A stretch of DNA of 9,011 bases from Chamaesiphon sp. Lineage in GTDB: Bacteria; Cyanobacteriota; Cyanobacteriia; Cyanobacteriales; Chamaesiphonaceae. Both the position numbers and the translations under genes were made by a program. Shown here in pieces: positions 5,994 through 9,011 of the stretch (its first letter is position 1; the number at the start of each line of letters is the position of its first letter). Location of the stretch: contig JAJAYU010000383.1 of NCBI GenBank assembly GCA_026786125.1, positions 1 through 9,011 on the forward strand, in the 5' to 3' direction. The notes beneath the pieces are model-generated. The model was given only the letters and a program-made list of their open reading frames with translations, ran no database searches and was not told where the DNA came from.

Positions 5994-6569
5994 ATGACAA
6001 AATACCATCTAGCCGGAATTATTGACGGCTACTCACAGGGTAACTTTCTGATGTCCGAGGATGATGACGATCTTCAGTGGTATTCTAGTCGCGAACATGC
6101 GCTGATTCCCCTTGACGATCGCTTTCGCTATCCCACATCCCTCCGGAGGGTGATTAATCAAAATCGCTTTTCAGTGCGGATTAATGGGGATTTTCGGGCG
6201 GTTGTAGCTGGTTGTGCCGATCGAGATACCACCTGGATTTCTGTCGAACTTCAGGAAATTTATTGGGAACTATATCAAGCAGGTTGGGCCTATAGCTTTG
6301 AAACTTGGTGTGGAACTGAATTAGCTGGCGGAGTATTGGGACTTGCGATTGGCGGTGCATTTATCGGGGAATCGATGTTTTTTCACATCCCCGAAGGCTC
6401 TAAGGTAGCAATGGTACAACTCGTCAATCACCTGCGCCAGCAGAACTTTACGCTGTTTGACGCGCAAATGACCAATCCTCATCTTGAACGGTTTGGGTCA
6501 TATACGATCAAATCCCAAGCGTATCAAGAGTTGCTGGGAAAAGCAGTTCAGCAGAAATGTAAATTTTAG
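5994..6569 (+). CDS. aat: Leucyl/phenylalanyl-tRNA-protein transferase
   Basis: This 191-residue enzyme moves Leu or Phe from aminoacyl-tRNA onto N-terminal Arg or Lys of proteins, marking them for ClpS-ClpAP type degradation (N-degron pathway) in the cytoplasm. The family core is clear: GGVLGLAIGGAFIGESMF with E126, and FDAQMTNPHLERFGS with D156 and Q158. Their spacing equals that of E156, D186 and Q188 in the E. coli enzyme, so the catalytic set is complete. The N-terminus is about 30 residues shorter than in E. coli (234). ATG 5994 comes one codon after the kinase stop, in the same frame, so the two are very likely co-transcribed and translationally coupled. It is followed by intergenic repeats and no typical T-run terminator. 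Confidence 0.93.
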   Translation: MTKYHLAGIIDGYSQGNFLMSEDDDDLQWYSSREHALIPLDDRFRYPTSLRRVINQNRFSVRINGDFRAVVAGCADRDTTWISVELQEIYWELYQAGWAYSFETWCGTELAGGVLGLAIGGAFIGESMFFHIPEGSKVAMVQLVNHLRQQNFTLFDAQMTNPHLERFGSYTIKSQAYQELLGKAVQQKCKF

Positions 6570-6576
6570 AGTGAGT

Positions 6577-6633
6577 TAGGATGTTGGGTTGTCTGACGGA
6601 GAGGCTCCGCCAACATTCTTCAACCCAACCTAC
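6577..6633 (-). repeat. GTAGGTTGGGT palindromic intergenic repeat, copy 2, with inner hairpin
   Basis: Read on the minus strand this begins GTAGGTTGGGTTG. GTTGGGTTG (6583-6591) and CAACCCAAC (6621-6629) are perfect nine-base inverted arms. Inside, CGGAG (6597-6601) and CTCCG (6605-6609) form a small hairpin. An alternative pairing joins ATGTTGG (6581-6587) with CCAACAT (6610-6616) and excludes the outer one. It resembles the repeat at 2207-2237 and is a non-coding REP- or MITE-like unit between the converging aat and response regulator genes. Confidence 0.65.
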
Positions 6634-6649
6634 AGATCTGGGAGTTTCA

Positions 6650-6675
6650 AATTATCAATTATCAATTATCAATTA
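6650..6675 (-). repeat. Tandem heptamer (GATAATT)3, read on the minus strand
   Basis: Three exact AATTATC units (6650-6670) plus a partial fourth read as GATAATT on the minus strand, starting 5 nt after the response regulator stop. The same heptamer follows the gene at 8669-8917 on the plus strand. Confidence 0.8.
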
Positions 6676-6679
6676 CTCA

Positions 6680-7102
6680 CTAACCCGTCCGAAGTTGTTG
6701 ACGATCGCGGGAATGAAGTAGTAGACTGACCTTGCCGAGTAATTCATCGATCGAGAAAGGTTTACTGAGCAAATCGTTGGCACCACATTCTAGCCCCAAA
6801 ACCGCTTGAGCTGGATCGAGTGCAGTGTAGAGGAGAATCGGAGTATTATCCCAAGCCGAATTACTTCTAATTCTTCTAGTCATTTCGTAGCCATCGATGC
6901 GGGGCATGTTGATATCCAGAATAATCAAATCTGGTGGCATCAATTCCATGATTTGCAGCGCAACTAGCCCATCAGTATGAGAAATAGTTTGATATCCAGC
7001 CGAGGAGAGAATCGCTTCCGTAATTGACAAGATGTCTGGCGCGTCATCCACGATCGATATTCTATTAGTGTTCGACCTTCCACCAGTAGCAACTGAATTC
7101 AT
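6680..7102 (-). CDS. Single-domain response regulator (CheY/PatA-type receiver)
   Basis: The 140-residue protein is a receiver domain alone. The acidic pair D19-D20 in ISIVDDAPD, the phosphorylation site D63 in LIILDINMP, the switch Thr93 in LLYTA and K114 in SKPF are all present, so it should accept phosphate from a histidine kinase. There is no DNA-binding or enzyme output domain after residue 130; it would act by protein contacts, as in phosphorelays or motility control. A low-complexity N-terminal tail of about 13 residues precedes it. No histidine kinase lies in the window. It is convergent with aat and divergent from dacB, with about 160 nt between the two start codons. Confidence 0.93.
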   Translation of the reverse strand: MNSVATGGRSNTNRISIVDDAPDILSITEAILSSAGYQTISHTDGLVALQIMELMPPDLIILDINMPRIDGYEMTRRIRSNSAWDNTPILLYTALDPAQAVLGLECGANDLLSKPFSIDELLGKVSLLLHSRDRQQLRTG

Positions 7103-7264
7103 CTATTAAAAAAATTTTCAAAAGGTGCTGGGCTAATATAATCTAATATCATAGCCGATGGGATCCCGCTTGAATCAATCTTGACCTAATTATTACAGAT
7201 TTGAGATTGTCATCTTTCACTCACTATTCTCCGCTGGAGAAACTACCTCAACAACTATTTGAAT

Positions 7265-8605
7265 ATGCTGGAATTAGTTTCTTCGGGATTGGTGGGCATG
7301 TGGCTAAATCTCAGTGGTGTAAATACACGAGATATGTCTCTAGCTCAAGCTGTGACGTGGCAAGGATTATCGTGGGTTAATCCACCGACTCCAGTAGCAC
7401 CAAAGATTGAGCAAACCATCGCCCAATATCTCCAAACCCTCAAGACGCAAGGACTAGATCCTGAACGCCAAGCAGTTTGGCTCCGTACTGATAGTACGAT
7501 GTTGATTGATCGAAATGGTACAATTCCAGTTTCAGCGGCATCCCTGACCAAAACAGCTACTTCTCTGGCGACGATTACAATCTGGGGCTTGGATAAAAAA
7601 TTTGACACGATCATTAGTGCCAATGGGAAGATTAATCAGGGGACACTAGAGGGTGATTTGGTCATCCAAGGTGGTGGAGATCCCTTATTTGTGTGGGAAG
7701 ATGGGATCGCCCTGGCTCAGAGTCTAAATCAACTAGGTATCAATCGAGTTAGTGGCAACCTATTGGTAGTAGACAAGTTCCACATGAACTATCAAGCCGA
7801 TCCTCAAAAAGCGGGAGGATTTCTCAAGCAAGCTTTAACCGGAATTAAACTGCCATCTGGATTACTCAATACCGAACTCAAAGATGTAAATTTCGTCAAA
7901 TTGCCCACAGCACCAACCGAAGCAACAACCACCCTGCCCCAAGTCGCCATCCTTGGCAAAGTTATCGTCACCAGCACAACCCCAACTGGGATGACACCAT
8001 TAATTCGCCATCAATCGCTACCCCTAGTTGATATCGTGCGGCAGATGAACATCTATAGTAATAACGAAATTGCTCAAATGTTGGCTGATAGCGTCGGCGG
8101 AGCCGAGCAAGTGATGAAAATTGCCTCGACTACTGCCAACTTTCCACCCGCTGAAATTCAATTAATTAACGGCTCTGGCTTAGGAGTCGAAAATCGTCTA
8201 TCCCCCCGCGCGATCTCTCAGATCTTCCGCACTCTCCAACAAAATCTTCAACCTGCCAACCTCAACCTCGCAGATATTTTCCCCGTAGCTGGAGCCGAAT
8301 ATATTGGCACTCTGAAGGATCGACGTTTGCCTATCGGTACTACAATGAAAACAGGTACCCTAAATGAGGTTAGCGCAATCGGTGGCGTATTACCCACACG
8401 CGATCGAGGATTGGTGTGGTTCGTGATCCTCAACAAAGGTAGCCAAATCGCGAAACTCCGCCAACAGCAAGATACCCTGCTCCAATCTCTCGTTAACGAG
8501 TGGGGACAAGTAACACCAACCCCGCTGGTTGTCACTAAACACAACCGTCCGCCCGCCTATTTTGGAGATCTGGCTCGTAACATCGTGATTGTACCTAAGC
8601 CGTGA
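7265..8605 (+). CDS. dacB: D-alanyl-D-alanine carboxypeptidase/endopeptidase, PBP4 type (peptidase S13)
   Basis: The product is a low-molecular-mass penicillin-binding protein that trims or cleaves peptidoglycan cross-links outside the inner membrane. The active-site triad is complete: S-L-T-K (Ser codon 7541-7543), S-N-N (7th-domain motif YSNNEIAQ, Ser codon 8057-8059) and K-T-G (Lys codon 8348-8350) in MKTGTLNEVSAIGG. The gap between the first two motifs is 172 residues, which leaves room for the inserted domain typical of S13 but smaller than in E. coli PBP4. ATG 7265 is chosen (446 aa); TTG 7259 is in frame two codons earlier. The first 29 residues are moderately hydrophobic and end in SLAQA, a fair signal-peptidase site, though the usual positive N-terminus is missing. 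No clear ribosome binding site is seen. Confidence 0.93.
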   Translation: MLELVSSGLVGMWLNLSGVNTRDMSLAQAVTWQGLSWVNPPTPVAPKIEQTIAQYLQTLKTQGLDPERQAVWLRTDSTMLIDRNGTIPVSAASLTKTATSLATITIWGLDKKFDTIISANGKINQGTLEGDLVIQGGGDPLFVWEDGIALAQSLNQLGINRVSGNLLVVDKFHMNYQADPQKAGGFLKQALTGIKLPSGLLNTELKDVNFVKLPTAPTEATTTLPQVAILGKVIVTSTTPTGMTPLIRHQSLPLVDIVRQMNIYSNNEIAQMLADSVGGAEQVMKIASTTANFPPAEIQLINGSGLGVENRLSPRAISQIFRTLQQNLQPANLNLADIFPVAGAEYIGTLKDRRLPIGTTMKTGTLNEVSAIGGVLPTRDRGLVWFVILNKGSQIAKLRQQQDTLLQSLVNEWGQVTPTPLVVTKHNRPPAYFGDLARNIVIVPKP

Positions 8606-8668
8606 TAGTAGTAGATCGGTTGGCATTCCTGGGCATAATAAGCACAACCCCCAGTCTGAGGTGAATTT

Positions 8669-8917
8669 ATGCTGTCCACCCTTCTAGTCATAAATATCGA
8701 TATCCATTCGATCGAACTATTGACTCCGGCAATGATAGAAATTGGTACTAATCTAGATATTACCACCCACGGATTAGTCCTGGCCCAACAGTTTCAGAAT
8801 GTTGATATTCTCGGTAATATTCAAGCAGGTTGGACAGATTTTCTCCAGTCAGGTAAAGCAGGTACTTTCACCATTGGTTTAGTACTAGGATATGTCGTTC
8901 GGGGTATTACTCGTTAA
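8669..8917 (+). CDS. Small hypothetical protein with a hydrophobic C-terminus
   Basis: This 82-residue frame starts at ATG 8669, preceded by GAGG (8658-8661) at a good distance, 63 nt after dacB and on the same strand, so it could share its transcript. I do not recognise a family. The N-terminal part is mixed (ending around GTNLDITTHGL), the middle has QQFQNVDILGNIQAGWTDFL, and the end FTIGLVLGYVVRGITR is hydrophobic then basic, compatible with one short membrane-associated segment. There is no Cys and no metal or nucleotide motif. Normal base use, a ribosome binding site and an ordered 3' end argue that it is a real gene; the function is unknown. Confidence 0.65.
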   Translation: MLSTLLVINIDIHSIELLTPAMIEIGTNLDITTHGLVLAQQFQNVDILGNIQAGWTDFLQSGKAGTFTIGLVLGYVVRGITR

Positions 8918-8923
8918 TTAATT

Positions 8924-8944
8924 GATAATTGATAATTGATAATT
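8924..8944 (+). repeat. Tandem heptamer (GATAATT)3, plus strand
   Basis: Three exact GATAATT units (8924-8930, 8931-8937, 8938-8944) begin 7 nt after the stop of the small gene, after TTAATTA. It is the same heptamer and same position relative to the gene as at 6650-6670. Confidence 0.8.
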
Positions 8945-8975
8945 GACAGTGCATGGTGAAGATCGACGCAAGCGT

Positions 8976-9011
8976 CCCCAAGTCCCCAAGTCCCCAAGTC
9001 TCCCAGTCCCC
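8976..9011 (+). repeat. Tandem octamer (CCCCAAGT)n, cut by the window edge
   Basis: CCCCAAGT stands at 8976-8983, 8984-8991 and 8992-8999, followed by a variant CTCCCAGT (9000-9007) and CCCC to the last base. It resembles the CCCCAGT-type short tandem repeats of cyanobacteria. The full length is not visible. Confidence 0.75.

Noticed and set aside
7259..7264. TTG start for dacB
   Set aside because: ATG 7265 is two codons downstream and needs no rare start; neither has a ribosome binding site that would favour TTG.
8390..8766. Minus-strand frames opposite the dacB end and the small gene
   Set aside because: They overlap a firm plus-strand gene end and the better supported small gene with its ribosome binding site, and show no protein-like pattern.
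8924..9011. CRISPR array
   Set aside because: The repeats are 7-8 nt contiguous tandem units with no spacers and no cas genes nearby.

Overview
This window looks like a chromosomal segment of a cyanobacterium. The evidence is an rpsP-KH protein pair, a two-protein set of signalling genes (a Ser/Thr kinase and a stand-alone receiver), a D-alanyl-D-alanine carboxypeptidase of the PBP4 type, short tandem heptamer repeats between genes, and a strong excess of the hexamer CGATCG, which is the core of the cyanobacterial HIP1 palindrome. No complete HIP1 octamer (GCGATCGC) was found. The genus cannot be named from this stretch.

Layout. Positions 1-203 hold the 3' end of an unrecognised gene that runs into tRNA-Leu(CAA) (182-261), which is followed by a hairpin terminator and a gene-poor stretch with small repeats. 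A promoter at 624-652 serves tRNA-Gly(GCC) (681-752), with a clear terminator at 792-819. A ProA-family gene (936-2180) is interrupted by one in-frame TAA. On the minus strand, rpsP and a KH-domain gene form an operon (3032-2329) ending in a hairpin terminator. From 3232 the genes read plus: anmK (anhydro-MurNAc kinase), then a kinase-aat pair (4506-6569) separated by 3 nt. A single-domain response regulator lies on the minus strand (7102-6680), divergent from dacB (7265-8605). A small unknown gene (8669-8917) follows, and the window ends in tandem repeats.

How the genes fit together. anmK and dacB both concern cell-wall turnover but are not adjacent, so no shared operon is claimed. The kinase and Aat (leucyl/phenylalanyl-tRNA-protein transferase, N-degron pathway) are packed as a likely bicistron, which invites a functional link that the sequence alone does not prove. 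rpsP and the KH gene are a ribosome/RNA-binding pair.

Most unusual points: the interrupted ProA-like gene, which also lacks the expected catalytic cysteine; U:U mismatches in stems of both tRNAs; and a composite of GATAATT heptamers plus a GTAGGTTGGGT palindrome placed just after stop codons in the same relative orientation. I saw no mobile element with a transposase, no CRISPR array and no obvious new defence or biosynthetic system.
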